Made by a program: the position numbers and the translations under genes
DNA from: Acestrorhynchus altus
Taxonomy: Eukaryota > Chordata > Actinopteri > Characiformes > Acestrorhynchidae
Length of the DNA: 64,000 bases
Direction: 5' to 3'
Assembly (NCBI GenBank): GCA_034509495.1
Contig: CM067508.1
Coordinates: 23,357,533 to 23,421,532, forward strand
Shown here: positions 1-10,149 of the stretch, in pieces
Numbering within the stretch: the stretch's first letter is position 1
Layout: each line of letters opens with the position of its first letter
The notes under the pieces: generated by a model
What the model saw: only the letters and a program-made list of their open reading frames with translations
Told to the model about the DNA's origin: nothing
Databases searched by the model: none

Positions 1-952
1 AAAGATGTACAAAGACTCTTTAGAGCAGATTCAGAGGAGGATGCCAGACAGCAGAGGGTGCACTCCAGGACTTGATTGACCTCCAAAGCCAGCCTAACTG
101 CCAGCAGCTCACAGTCACACACATAATGGTTAATTTCAACTGGGTTTAGGTGATGGGAGCAGTAGGTGCAGGGGTGTAACTTCTGTTCAGGGCCTGAGTG
201 TTGGAACAGGTCCACCCCCACACCTATTTTGGATGCATCCACCACAACCAGGAAACTGTGCTCTGGATCAGGCAGCTGGAGAACCAGGGACTGTGGATAG
301 TAGGTGCACTTGTCAAATGCTTTCTGGCCCTGTTGTTTTCCTTGTCAGGGCAGTCAATGGGGTGGTCACAAAGCTCAAATTCTGGATGAACCACTGAAAG
401 AATTTGGCAAAGCCCCAGAAGCACTAAACTAGGTGCACAGACAGGAGTCTTGGACAACTCTCTATGAATGTGATCTTAGCAGGGAATTCAAATTTCTCCA
501 GCTTCACAAATAGGTGGTTCTCCAAGAACAACTAGAGACTCCTGATGTGTTCATCTGCTATCCTGCTGTAAATCAGGATGTCTTTCAGGTAGATGAACAC
601 ATATCTGTCCAGAGCCTCCCTAAGGACTTCATTGATGTACTGTTGGAAGATAGTTGGGGCATTCATAAAAAATGGCATAACTAGATACTCGTATTGGCTG
701 GATGGGGTGATGAACACCATCTTCCACTTGCTGCCCTCCCTGACCCTGACCAGACTTTATGCTGTGCAGGTCCAACTTAGTGAAGATGGTGACCTTTTGC
801 AGTGCCTCAAAGGCTGAGACCATGAGGAGCAATGGATACAAGTCCTTGAGTGTAATTTGTTTGTCAAGGTCCCTGTAGTCTACAAAGCATCTTAACTCCT
901 CATACTTCCCTGCAAAAAAGAAACCTGCTCCATCTGGTGAAGTGGATGGCTG

Positions 953-992
953 AATATTTATGATTTCCCTCTGGGATTAATAAAGTTTTTCT
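953..992. repeat. 40-bp LINE-tail-like patch inside gypsy RT
   Basis: Removing these 40 bases restores continuous RT reading (FI followed by QPSTSPDG, then GAGFF). The inserted bases contain a CCCTCTGGGATTAATAAAG core, like the 3' tail of fish non-LTR elements and the tail at 48.2 kb. It appears to be a tiny insertion into the gypsy copy and shifts its frame. Confidence 0.6.
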
Positions 993-1392
993 GATAAAGC
1001 GCAGGGCCAGGGCCTCCTGGAAATACTCATCTATGGCCCAGCGCTCTGGCCTTGACAATGAGAATAACTCCCCCTGGGGGGACTGGTCCCAGGCAGGAGG
1101 TTGATTGTTATGTCATACGGCCAAGTTCTTGATTTGCTTTGTGTGAAACCTGACTCGCAGGACAACAGGGCAAGTTTGGTGGGACATCACTCCTGCTTTG
1201 AGTGAATGCAATAGGCAGGGGTTCCAAGCTGAGTTCCAGCTTCTGGGCCAAACCAGCACCCAGGAAGTTCCCAGATACTTCTGAGTCAAGGAAGGCAGGA
1301 ACATTGACTGCAGATGCCCCACATGATAGAGAGGCACTGAGGTAGATTCTCTTAGCTAAATGCCAGCTGCTGGCATTTCCTGAAAACTCAGA

Positions 1393-1434
1393 ACATACTG
1401 GGCATGGGTGCTTGGAAGCCCTGCAATATAGGCA
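1393..1434 (-). other. CCHC zinc knuckle of gypsy gag
   Basis: The minus strand translates to a 14-residue block with spacing C-X2-C-X4-H-X4-C (CLYCRASKHPCPVC), the exact spacing of a retroelement nucleocapsid zinc knuckle. It lies immediately upstream of the protease, where a gag-pol junction is expected. Confidence 0.85.
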
Positions 1435-1524
1435 CTCTTGGGTGTTATATAGCTCTTTTATCAGCTGAGGCTGGTCAGGGCTGATTAGCTGCCTGACACC
1501 TAGCAGTCAAAAGAGATGTCACCC

Positions 1525-1660
1525 TGGAGCCTGACAATATCTACAAGATAGAGTAACTAGGTAGGAGTGTCTGATAGAGTGGGAAGTGGTTGGAAACAGT
1601 GTTTAAACACTCCAGCAGCATTGCTGTGTCTGATCCACTCATAACAGCACAACACATGCC
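1525..1660 (+). repeat. MITE fragment, same family as 32,740-33,226
   Basis: It contains an ATCTACAAG block, a GTAGGAGTGTCTGATAGAGTG-like block, an AGTGTTTAAACACTCC block and a CTGTGTCTGATCCACTCATA block. Related blocks occur in the larger element near 33 kb. Both ends are missing. Confidence 0.6.
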
Positions 1661-1670
1661 AAAATTAACA

Positions 1671-2450
1671 CAGGGCTCAATTACGAGATCACTAACCGTG
1701 CCAACATAGCAAGGTGGGGAATCCAGTAAGGTGGTAGACAGAGCTAAATACAAGACCTGCTGATGAAGATACCCATTTATTATTTTATTGGGGAGTTATG
1801 GTTTGTGCCTAACATTTATTTGCCACTTGACGAGGGAGGGGTAGAATAAAAAGTTAGGAACTCTTTAATATGCCTGCCAGCATCTTTATTTATGAATAGT
1901 AAATGTTTCATGATTTCTTGCCAGAGATCTCAGCTATATTTTCTAGTGAGGGCAGCAAAAAACATTCAGCCAGAAATTCACACATTTTCTGACTGAGCCA
2001 ACACAAACAGCACCAAACTGCATAAAGTGGGTTACATCTGCTTGGGTTCCTCAAACACTGCAGTTTAACTCTGAAATGATTATGATTCGTTATATTATTG
2101 ATTGGAGGAACATTTCTGTGGAGCAGCAATCCTGGCTTATTGCTGCTCTCCTGAAACATGTGGCTCTTAGCAGTGACCTTGCCTACTGGGCCTTTCAAAG
2201 TGAATAGTGTCATACAGTACTGTGTAATTGCTTATGTAGGATGTTCAACAAAGATGCACAGCACTGCAATGTGCTTCCTTCATGTGTCTTCAGCGTGCCT
2301 CACGGCTATAAAGCTTTTTGAGGGGTAAGTATTGAAATTTTTAAAAAGGCATCTTTGTTATGTTGGCTATTTCAAGGTAGGTCTTCAATACCACTGACTT
2401 GTATTGATATTGCATAAGTGTGAACACTCATTTCATTATGTTGTTTAGAC
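1671..2450. other. Unassigned, mainly unique sequence
   Basis: No convincing gene, RNA or classified repeat was seen here. Short open frames exist but show no family signature. Confidence 0.5.
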
Positions 2451-2454
2451 TACA

Positions 2455-2645
2455 GCAGTGTTTCTAAATGCTGCTCCTGGGGATTCATTATCAAGCTTTT
2501 TAATGAGCTGGGTCAGGATTGTCCAGGCAGGGAACAGCTGAAAGGATTCCCAAATGTTTCTTGCCTCAACACACCTGATCCAGCTCATTAAGGGCTTGAT
2601 CGTCAGTTGATGAGCTGGATCAGCACTTTAATAATTCCCACCTTA
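2455..2645. repeat. hAT-type MITE-like repeat, diverged
   Basis: It begins CAGTGTTTCTAAATGCTGCTC and holds the CCTCAACACACCTGATCCAG and TTGATGAGCTGGATCAG blocks seen in a widespread fish short repeat. Its left end resembles those of the copies at 26,617 and 36,517. No clear right end or target duplication was found. Confidence 0.5.
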
Positions 2646-2811
2646 GCTAGTGTAGCTCGTGTCTCTGTACAATTAAACAACCCTGTGAAAAAGTGGTACA
2701 CAAATGTGACCGACACTGTAGTGGTATGGAAAAACATCAGCAAATCATCTAGTCAATAAACAAGCAAGACCGCAGAAATGTAGACACCTTTGAACTTTGG
2801 CGTTGGTGAAG

Positions 2812-3135
2812 ACTTCTGAGAGTTCCCTGGACAGCAAAGACCAACATATGGATCCTGGACCAAATCAGGTCTAACCTCTTAGTGGAAGCCCAGGTGGTCA
2901 TGTTGAAGCTCTCTTACTTTGGACACATTACGAGAAGAACTGATTCACTGGATAAGATCATCATGCTTGCAGCTGAAGGTAAAAGAGGAAGAGGGCGACC
3001 AGCTACAAGATGGATGGATACAATTCAAACAATAATGAACCTATCATTCAGATGCCTGAAGAGACATTCTGCTGAAACACTGTCCATATGGTCGCCAGGG
3101 GTCAGAATTGACTTGACAGCAATGAATAATAATAA
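2812..3135 (+). pseudogene. Non-LTR retrotransposon ORF2 C-terminus
   Basis: The plus strand encodes about 85 residues ending a LINE polyprotein: an ILDQI motif, EAQVVMLKLSYFGHITRR, IMLAAEGKRGRGRPATRWMD, then a short region before an (AAT)n tail near 3124-3135. This LSYFGHI...GRPATRWMD pattern is the conserved C-terminus of an RTE-like class of vertebrate LINEs. The copy is heavily 5' truncated, as is usual for target-primed insertions. Subfamily is unsure. Confidence 0.75.
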
Positions 3136-3328
3136 TCATCTAACCAATATTTCACATTAATAAATAAAATGATGAGATTATTTAACCTATTTCTTATTTG
3201 AATTCTCAAGTTTTATGTGGTTAATGTATTTATCAATTAGTAGGCACTAATATTATTTCAAGAACTAATGAAGATCATTTGTGTTAATTAGTGCTGATAA
3301 TTTTGTATATTTTAAGAGACATTTCAGA

Positions 3329-3785
3329 TAAAGATAAGATAAGATAATCCTTTTTTAGTCCTGCAGTGAGGACAGCAGCAAAGGGATAGCAAAGCACACA
3401 AAGTAGATTAATAAACAGTTTAGTATATACCAAATAAACTCTATAAAAAATAAAATTCAAAAGGTTTTGAAGAAAAATATAAACAGATCATTTACAGATG
3501 ATTGTACGTGGGTTAGATGGAAAAAAGATGGAAGAGGTATTGCACATTGTTATGCTACACTGAAAAAAGTGTGTGGAGTTTAAGTGTGTGTCTATGGTCT
3601 GCTGAGTCAGTGGTGTAAATTGACCAGTCCAGTCTGTTGTTTATTGGAACACCCAGGTACTTATAAGAGTCCACTCTCTCAATGTTCAGTCACTGGATAT
3701 TTACTGATGGAAGGGTGTATCTGCACCTGAGGAAATCGACAATCAGCTCTTTGTTCTTCCCTGCATTTATCTGGAGATGAAATTA
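3329..3785 (-). pseudogene. L2-like LINE fragment, 3' part
   Basis: On the minus strand, about 3780-3620 reads with one stop as NAGKNKELIVDFLR, then ERVDSYKYLGVPINNRLDWS, the conserved region of L2/Rex-type reverse transcriptase that follows the catalytic core. The opposite end carries a (GATAA)n tail at 3336-3355 next to an ATCCTTTTTTAGTCC block, typical of the 3' end of such elements. The part in between is contracted, so this is an internally deleted 3' remnant. Confidence 0.75.
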
Positions 3786-3789
3786 ATTA

Positions 3790-4648
3790 CAGTCATTTTA
3801 CTTTGAAGAAATATTCCAGATGATTTTTTTTTCAGTTTAAGAAGGAATTCAGGTCATATAACAATTTAATTATGTTACTTGTATTAAGAAACATGCGTAT
3901 CTTATCACTCGATATATCAAGTAAAATGTCTAGAAATATACTGAAAGTTCAACATTGTTCAGAACCAACTGATATGATCAGCACAGTAATTATGAAAATT
4001 AATGCTTTTGTTTATCTTTGGTGTCAAACAAAAAACTTGCATCTCCAAAATGACAACGTAAAGAAGCAGGAAAAAAGCCTAATTCCAGGTCATTCTGAAG
4101 CATTTCTACTGGTCTGTTCATCATGTAATTTGAACATTATCTAAAGAACAACTACCAAATTTACATTATATCACAAAGTGACAAATATAGATACAAGGTT
4201 TTTGTCTTACAATGACGTATGTAAACATCCTACATATTCAGACACAGACACACACCCACATCAGCACTCACATCCTGCAAGTAGGTGTTAAGGGACAACG
4301 GTGCAGTGTAATGAGAGTAATTACAGGAGACACGCTTTCATTTCCTTACCCCCTCTGTGTGTGATTCATAAGCGGCTGTGAAATCAGAATGATGTAGGCA
4401 CGCACAAAGAAAACCTGCCTTTGCTAGTACACAGTTCAGCTTTATGCCTCTGATTAAAAAAAAAGGAGGTGAAACGGGCCACAAACAAATGGTTACGGTA
4501 ATGAATGTGCAGCGTTTCCAGCAAGGCTTTAAACTGCCAACTATTAAACTTATGAATTGTAACATAATGGCTGAATTTGCTGTTTAATGAGAGAATGGTT
4601 TAATGGCTGCTTCTGAACTGGACAAAATGCCACAGCACTATATCATTC

Positions 4649-4650
<2 letters not shown>
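3790..4650. other. Unassigned AT-rich sequence
   Basis: An open frame at 3872-4144 has no recognisable motif or exon signals. Nothing else was supported. Confidence 0.5.
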
Positions 4651-4652
<2 letters not shown>

Positions 4653-4695
<43 letters not shown>

Positions 4696-4750
4696 ATCTC
4701 TTTCTCTCTCTCTCGCTCCCTCTCTCTCTTTATCTCTCTCTCTTCCTCTC

Positions 4751-4789
<39 letters not shown>

Positions 4790-4790
4790 T
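4653..4790. repeat. Imperfect (CT)n microsatellite
   Basis: About 138 bp of CT dinucleotides with sparse TTTAT, CG and TTCC interruptions. The serine/leucine-rich frame across it is an artefact of the repeat. Confidence 0.97.
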
Positions 4791-4799
4791 ATTCACTGG

Positions 4800-5819
4800 T
4801 GCATTTAGAGAATTAGGGAGAGGACATTCATTTCTGCCTGAAAATACAATCTTCACTGGCACATGTAGTACAGTCTGAAACAGAATTCAATTCAGTTGCT
4901 TGATCTAGTGATTGACTTTTATAGAAGATTTTGTGTTAGGCATTTGGGGCAGAATAATGCAGTTTCTACAGTCAGCAGTTTGATAAGAAATGAATAAAAT
5001 AAAATCTTTTTTCCATTCAATTTTCCCTCACTGCTATTCGTGTTCATGTTCTTAACCAGATACCACAGAAGCAAAGGTCAAAGCCATTAAAGCAAGTATG
5101 CTACATACATATACAGTACATCTACAACAGTAACTGAATTGTTGTCATTTCTAATTATTATTTTTAATTGTGTGTAGGGTAATAAATGGTTTAGCTCAAT
5201 TGAGCTTAATTGATTTGTTCATTGTGTTTATGTAAAAATAATGATTTTTTTTCTGAAAACTTTGTAACTCAAGCAGTACTAAAACTCATTCATACATTTT
5301 TTTGACCCAGCACAAATTTATGAAAATCATTATTTATTTTGAAAATGCAACTGTATAATGTACACTACATCCAATGTCATCAACAATATAATTTACATTT
5401 ACATTTAGTCACTTTCTACTATTACAGCCCATTACACTACTGTACTGTATTCCACTATGAAAGTTCTTAGTTCATAGTTTTCAGCTTCATATCTTAGGAT
5501 CAGAGTAACCTATATACATGATACTCATATAACTTCAAGACACCCTTTTTAATTATAAATTTAGCTTTATTCCTTTAGTCCAGTGAATAAAGCATCTTGG
5601 AAAACAGATCAAATTCATTAATTTCCAACTTAATTAAATCCTAAATTAAAATTAAGGGTGGGTACCAGAGATGGGTTAATATGAATACATAACAAAATCA
5701 TTAACGAACACTGAGGCTGGTTTTTATTTCATTTGGACTGACTGTCAAGTATTTTAAAAATGTATTATTATAAATATTAATGTCAACTTAATCATTAAAA
5801 ATAACTCATCATAATCCCT

Positions 5820-5820
<1 letters not shown>
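4800..5820. other. AT-rich unassigned sequence
   Basis: Long A/T runs and no recognisable coding, RNA or mobile-element signature. Confidence 0.5.
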
Positions 5821-5823
<3 letters not shown>

Positions 5824-5898
<75 letters not shown>

Positions 5899-5901
5899 TA
5901 T
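5824..5901. repeat. (CA)n-(TA)n compound microsatellite
   Basis: About 57 bp of CA followed directly by about 19 bp of AT/TA. It abuts the broken 5' side of the Tc1 remnant to its right. Confidence 0.97.
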
Positions 5902-5924
5902 ATGAGTTATTTTTATTGATATAT

Positions 5925-6285
5925 ATTCACAGCCTTTGCCATGGCACTCGGATAGAATGGCCAAGAGGTGCTCTTTGGAGAGAAGAGAACCTCATAGAAC
6001 GACACCTATTTTTGCAGCACTCCACCAATCAGTATGTAAACCAGGAAACCAGGCACTGCTCATCACCTAGCCAGTATCATTCCTACAGTGAAGCATTTTC
6101 TGCAGCAGGAACTGGGAGACTAGTCAGTGTCAAGGGACAGATGACTGCAGCAATGCACAGAGACATTCTTGATGATGACCTGCTCCAGAGTGCTCTGGAC
6201 TTCAGATTGGGATGTAGGTTTATGTTCCAACAGGTCAACAATCCCAAGCACACAGCCAAGAAAACAAAGGATTGGCTTTATGTGA
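5925..6285 (+). pseudogene. Tc1-like transposase remnant
   Basis: The plus frame contains AAGTGRLVSVKGQM, HRDILDDDLLQSA and FQQVNNPKHTAKKTKDWL. These match the middle of a Tc1/mariner DDE transposase, whose usual text is FxxxGTG, then FQQDNDPKHT. The catalytic aspartate of the second motif is replaced by valine, and the N-terminal DNA-binding domain and the C-terminal glutamate region are absent. No inverted repeats remain: a microsatellite sits on the left and unrelated AT-rich sequence on the right. Confidence 0.85.
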
Positions 6286-6550
6286 TGGATATATACACGT
6301 ATATGTATATAATATTGATATTGTTGCAAATATAAACAACCTCAAATGAGATATATGAGACAATCAGATTAGAATTTTGACATTACATATTTACACTTGT
6401 GCAGATAGAAATGTGTAACTTGGAGTAATTATTAGTGTGTTGCTGGTAACACAGTAAATCTTTCTGAAACATTCCAGAAACAGCAGTAAGGCTGAGCTGG
6501 AGGTAAGCTTATAAAAGAAGACATCTACGGGCATGGATAAGGTCACACAT

Positions 6551-6552
<2 letters not shown>

Positions 6553-6626
<74 letters not shown>
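6553..6626. repeat. (CA)n microsatellite
   Basis: About 74 bp of uninterrupted CA dinucleotide. Confidence 0.98.
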
Positions 6627-6627
<1 letters not shown>

Positions 6628-7125
6628 CACTAAAGAGCATATATCACTGTATATGACTGTAATTACTCTGTCACTGCACAGAGGTAACAGGCAGTATCAA
6701 ACACTGGTCTAGCTTCAGCAATCCTATATAGAGTAGCAGATTTAGAAAGAAGCACTACTGTGGCCTTGCTGGAGTTTTTCTGGGCCTGTAAGGGATGTGA
6801 TGATATGTGAATCTGGAAATACAATTAATATTTTTGGACACTTTGTTAACACTGTACAGTAGCAGTTTTAGTATTTACTTCATGTAGGATTTAATTAGCC
6901 TCACACTTTTAATTGTTCCTTCACTCAGAGGTACAGACAGTGCAGGTACAGTGCCTATGGCTACCTGTGCATTGATAGCAAAGAATAAGTCACTGGAGGG
7001 AGTCATAAGATTAACTAAATGATGACAGAATGTTATTTATTCTATCAAATATATGGGTTAAATACTATTTTATTTCAGGACTGGTTTCTCCCGCAACTAC
7101 TAGACAAATGTTTGTGTAGCATTTT
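6627..7125. other. Unassigned sequence
   Basis: No gene, RNA or recognised repeat seen. Confidence 0.5.
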
Positions 7126-7216
7126 TCCATACAACAATAAACCATAACATTAAAAGCACTGCTGAGTGAAGTGAATAACCCTGATTATCTGGATTCAGTG
7201 GCACCTTTTAGGGGGT
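7126..7216 (-). repeat. MITE end fragment (CATAACATTA family)
   Basis: ACCATAACATTAAAAGCACT, then GAAGTGAATAACCCTGATTATCT, then CAGTGGCACC is the reverse complement of the right half of the MITE at 13,055-13,262. Only one end is left. Confidence 0.7.
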
Positions 7217-7412
7217 GTACATATTCTGCATGAACCGTAAGTTATACCAGAAGACTTATTTTGACCAAATGTGTACAAAATTCTTTGTCAATGTCCCCTT
7301 AGTCAGTCCATGTTTTAAAACATCTGGGCTTTTCATATCCTACAGAGTATTGAGCCAAACCTCAGGATGACCACTGGGACCAAACTTGTTCTGGCAGGGA
7401 GGAAGGATTCGC

Positions 7413-7577
7413 GGTTCCTCAACCTAGGTGGGGGATTAGGGTGTAAACACACCTGGGTTGAGGCCACATGTTTTTAATGTCCCAGTTAAAGCCTTGGTGT
7501 CAAGTGGAGCATGGAGACGCTGTTTGAAGTTTCAATGCACCTGAAATTTGCTTGATTATGGCCATGATTAGTAGATG
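7413..7577 (-). repeat. 3' LTR, shortened copy
   Basis: About 165 bp aligning to both ends of the 5' LTR, including a GTGTAAACACA block and a TGTCAAGTGGAGCA/TGTTATGTGGAGCA block, but lacking the LTR interior. Boundaries are approximate. Confidence 0.7.
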
Positions 7578-7599
7578 ATCACCCTCTTGGTCTTGCAGA

Positions 7600-7957
7600 G
7601 GCCAAACAGTGGAGGGACAGTGCCAAGTCCTTGTTTACCTGTTTGGTCTGGCCATTAGATTGGGGGTGATACCCCTAGGAAAGGCTGATAGAGGCACCCA
7701 GGGTGGCACTAAATTCCTTCCTCCAAAGATCAGATTGACAAGCAAACCATGGTAGCACACCACATGCTATAGGGGTAGTTGAGCAATCTTATATTGGCTT
7801 TGGTCAAATTCTCAACTGCCCTGAACCTGAGAGGGAACCCATCAATAGCAGCTACTGATTAAGTTGGTACCAGGGACTGTGGGCAATTCCAGCTTCTTAG
7901 CCAGGGAGAGGTTCATGAAGTTGCCAGCTGGACTAGAGTCCACAAAAGCATGCAGAC
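7600..7957 (-). pseudogene. gypsy protease and integrase remnants
   Basis: At 7957-7900 the minus strand reads AFVDSSPAGNFMNLSLA, the aspartic protease active-site region with DSG changed to DSS (7932-7940). At about 7735-7605 it reads SDLWRKEFSATLGASISLS, an in-frame stop (7675-7677), then GYHPQSNGQTKQVNKDLA, the HPQSNGQ signature of the gypsy integrase core. The RT and RNase H domains that should lie between are missing, and the integrase C-terminus is cut off before the LTR. Confidence 0.85.
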
Positions 7958-8039
7958 ATTTCTCATCAGAGGGTTCCTCCACAGTAAGGTAACAGGCAAG
8001 AACAGAACACTTGATCTAAGGCATAAGAGCAGAGCTACC

Positions 8040-8738
8040 CTGGACCCCCTACTGGGGAAAAGCCTGGCCTCCTAGGCCTGACTGGGCACTGGGCCAGGGT
8101 ATGACGTAAATTCCTGCAGTACATGCAGCTCCCTTCCAGGTGATGCTTGGCCTCCAGAAGACTCTGAGCATGACAAGATGTTGTCTAAAATGAGAGTTGC
8201 CCTGTAGGGATTCAGATGGATCTCTGGTAGCCAGAAGATCCTTGATGTCCTCAGTATTCCACCCACTCTCAGCTGCCCACATGCAGAATGTGAAAGTGTA
8301 ATCTGCAACTGAGAGTGAGCCCTGACAAATATTCAGGAGGGCAGATGGCTACTGCCCCACATACAGGGGTATCAAAAGTTTGCCTTATGGCTTCTAGGAA
8401 AGCAGTGACAGAGGTGCAATCTGATGACTCAATTTCCAAGAGGGCTGTCGCCCAGGTCAAAGCATGCTCAGAAAGAATTGGCATTAACGGAGGAACCCCC
8501 TACAGCCCCCTGGTTTGCCACTAAACCATAAACCTAAACTATACCACTGTTAGGTGGTGTAGTTGTAACAGGCATGGCAGGATGAAGAAGTTCTGCCTTT
8601 GTTGTTTTAGCTAGATCTTGGATAGCCAAAGTCAGGTCTTGCAGGCGCTGGCTGATTCAAGGCCTTCCTATGGCTCCCTAAATGAGCCCCTTGAGTAGTA
8701 ATTGCTTGCTGCATTGCTTCTTCATTCACTGAGTCCAT
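8040..8738 (-). pseudogene. gypsy gag pseudogene
   Basis: An ATG at 8738-8736 opens MDSVNEEAMQQAITTQGAHL, the typical start of a fish gypsy gag. After a frameshift come RLQDLTLAIQDLAK, SEHALTWATALLEIES with FLEAIRQTFDTPV (the retrotransposon gag core) and AAESGWNTEDIKDLL. The gag start lies only about 25 bp inside the 5' LTR, as expected. At least two frameshifts and a stop break it, and no zinc knuckle was found before the protease. Confidence 0.85.
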
Positions 8739-8762
8739 GACAGAAGAGTCTTAATGTTAAGG

Positions 8763-9222
8763 TGTTACAACCCAGGTGGGTATTAGTGTGTAAACACATG
8801 TTTTTTATTGACCCATTCAAAGCCTGGGCGGACAAAGCAGACAAAGCAATGCTGCTCAACATGTGATTTGAACCTGTGTTGCCCAATTGATATATATAAC
8901 ACAAAGCCTAAGCCACCTATAAATATATAGACGTCTAACTACTAATAACAATGAGATGCAGGGTTAGAACCCGTGCAAGTAGACGGGAAAAGAAGGCCTG
9001 GAAGTGGAGTGTAGACAGCCTAGGATAAGTGCCTTGCAGATGAGGAAAAAAAGGGAATTCAAAATAAAGCTATTTTTGGGGGGTGACAAAAAAACAAAGC
9101 CAACCCTTGAAGAGGAAAAGTGAGAAATAAAACAGATCATTTGTGGATTTAAATTGAGAAACCAAAGCCACTCCTTGAGGAGGGACAATGAGAAATAAAA
9201 AAGCTTCTATTTGGACGAAAAA

Positions 9223-9258
<36 letters not shown>

Positions 9259-9480
9259 CTGCTCCTTTTTTGAGGGAAAATGAGAAATTATTTTTTTTGG
9301 AGGGTAAAGAGAGAAGAGAGACTCCTGTGGAAATGGAGAAATGCCGGGAATGTTACTGGTGGGGTTTGGATAAATATAATGACACCAAGACTCCGGTGTT
9401 ATGTGGAGCACACAGACACCTGTAAAAGTGTCTATGCACCTGACATCAATTTGCCTGATTACAGCCATGATCAGTAGACA
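8763..9480 (-). repeat. 5' LTR of the deleted gypsy element
   Basis: 718 bp running TG...CA on the minus strand. Its outer about 70-95 bp at each end match the short LTR at 7413-7577. The roughly 555 bp in the middle has no counterpart in that copy and holds the degenerate tandem repeat and a poly(A) tract. Confidence 0.75.
9088..9310. repeat. Degenerate tandem repeat with poly(A) in LTR
   Basis: Three imperfect units share an AAAGCCAMYCCTTGARGAGG block (last one TGCTCCTTTTTTGAGGG) followed by a RTGAGAAATW block, starting near 9100, 9172 and 9258. The second unit contains an about 29-nt poly(A) tract at 9227-9255. Confidence 0.65.
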
Positions 9481-9539
9481 TGGTAGGAAAGGCTCCTTAC
9501 ACCTGCTAGAACTTTCAATGCAGCTTTCATTTTTTGAAG

Positions 9540-9830
9540 TTGATATGAAGCATGAAAAATGGACAAGTGAGACACCAAATTGTGACAGCTAGACAACTGG
9601 GTCAAAACAGCAGAAAGGTCTTGTTGCTGGCAGTGTCCAGTACCTACCAAAAGTGATCAGTGACAGGATCATGGACACCTTACTGATGTGTTCCATGGAG
9701 TCCCACCTCACAACTTACAGGATTTAAAAGATTTGTTACTAATGTCCTGAGATACCAAAGGACATCTTCAGAGAGTAGATCAGACCTATTTTGATGGAAC
9801 AAGTGTGATCTACATAGTATTAGATCGGTG
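9540..9830 (+). mobile_element. Tc1-like deletion derivative
   Basis: The left part (about 9546-9690) matches the start of a Tc1/mariner-like transposase gene: CAAATTGTGACAGCTAGACAAC, then GTACCTACCAAAAGTG. The right part (9691-9800) matches the end of the same gene: CATGGAGTCCCACCTCACAAC, then TTACAGGATTTAAAAGATTTG. The DDE core that should lie between is missing, so the copy is a direct fusion of N- and C-terminal coding regions, a classic step toward a MITE. Its right end, TATTAGATCGGTG, points to the same terminal family as the MITEs at 7.1, 13.1 and 33.2 kb. Confidence 0.7.
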
Positions 9831-10081
9831 AATGGAAAGGTCTGTTTTCCTGGACATATTAAACATTTTTGTTGATTTTATAGCTGAAGTACAGGTCACT
9901 GTATGTCTCCACAGAATGAATAACTTTAACCTTCACCATAAACCCTGGTCCTAAACTGAGCCAAATTCCTAATTTCTCCATTTATTTTGCAAGAAACAAC
10001 ATGTGTTAAGTTACATCTTGCCCTGTCCTACTGAACCACAGTATTCCATTCTGTACTGCTGTAAATGCTCAAAAATATACT

Positions 10082-10083
<2 letters not shown>

Positions 10084-10147
<64 letters not shown>
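10084..10147. repeat. (CA)n microsatellite
   Basis: About 64 bp of CA dinucleotide. Confidence 0.98.
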
Positions 10148-10148
<1 letters not shown>

Positions 10149-10149
10149 A

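Larger units (their letters stand above)
1..1500 (-). mobile_element. Degenerate Ty3/gypsy gag-pol remnant
   Basis: Read on the minus strand from high to low coordinates, the segment gives, in gypsy order, a gag zinc knuckle (about 1434-1393), an aspartic protease (about 1330-1210, active-site triad read as DSE instead of DSG, followed by a GNF motif), reverse transcriptase (about 1030-530, with GAGFF, VDYRDL, FTKLDL, YEYLVMPF and YLKD signatures) and the connection plus RNase H domain (about 450-60, with a PLTAL-type connection motif and an HPCTYCSHHLNP motif). The RT YxDD box has become YLKD near 571-600, so a catalytic aspartate is lost. Frames change repeatedly and stops are common. The element runs off the left edge and no LTR is visible. 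This is a dead copy; class assignment rests on domain order and motif matches recalled for the family. Confidence 0.9.
7413..9480 (-). mobile_element. Internally deleted Ty3/gypsy element with both LTRs
   Basis: On the minus strand the order is 5' LTR (9480-8763), gag (about 8738-8040), protease (about 7957-7900), integrase core (about 7750-7600) and 3' LTR (about 7577-7413). Reverse transcriptase and RNase H, which normally lie between protease and integrase, are absent: only about 150 bp separates the two. The LTRs align at both ends (a CATGATYAGTAGA block and an AACCYAGGTGGG block), but the 3' copy is far shorter. The 5' LTR starts TGTCTACTGATC and ends in CA. No target duplication was identified. 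The copy is non-autonomous and coding-dead. Confidence 0.85.

Noticed and set aside
4603..4878. Open frame rich in Ser/Leu (and Arg/Glu on the other strand)
   Set aside because: Produced by the (CT)n tract; no flanking coding signature.
8935..8980. tRNA-like B box (GGGTTAGAACCC)
   Set aside because: No matching A box or cloverleaf; it lies inside the gypsy LTR.
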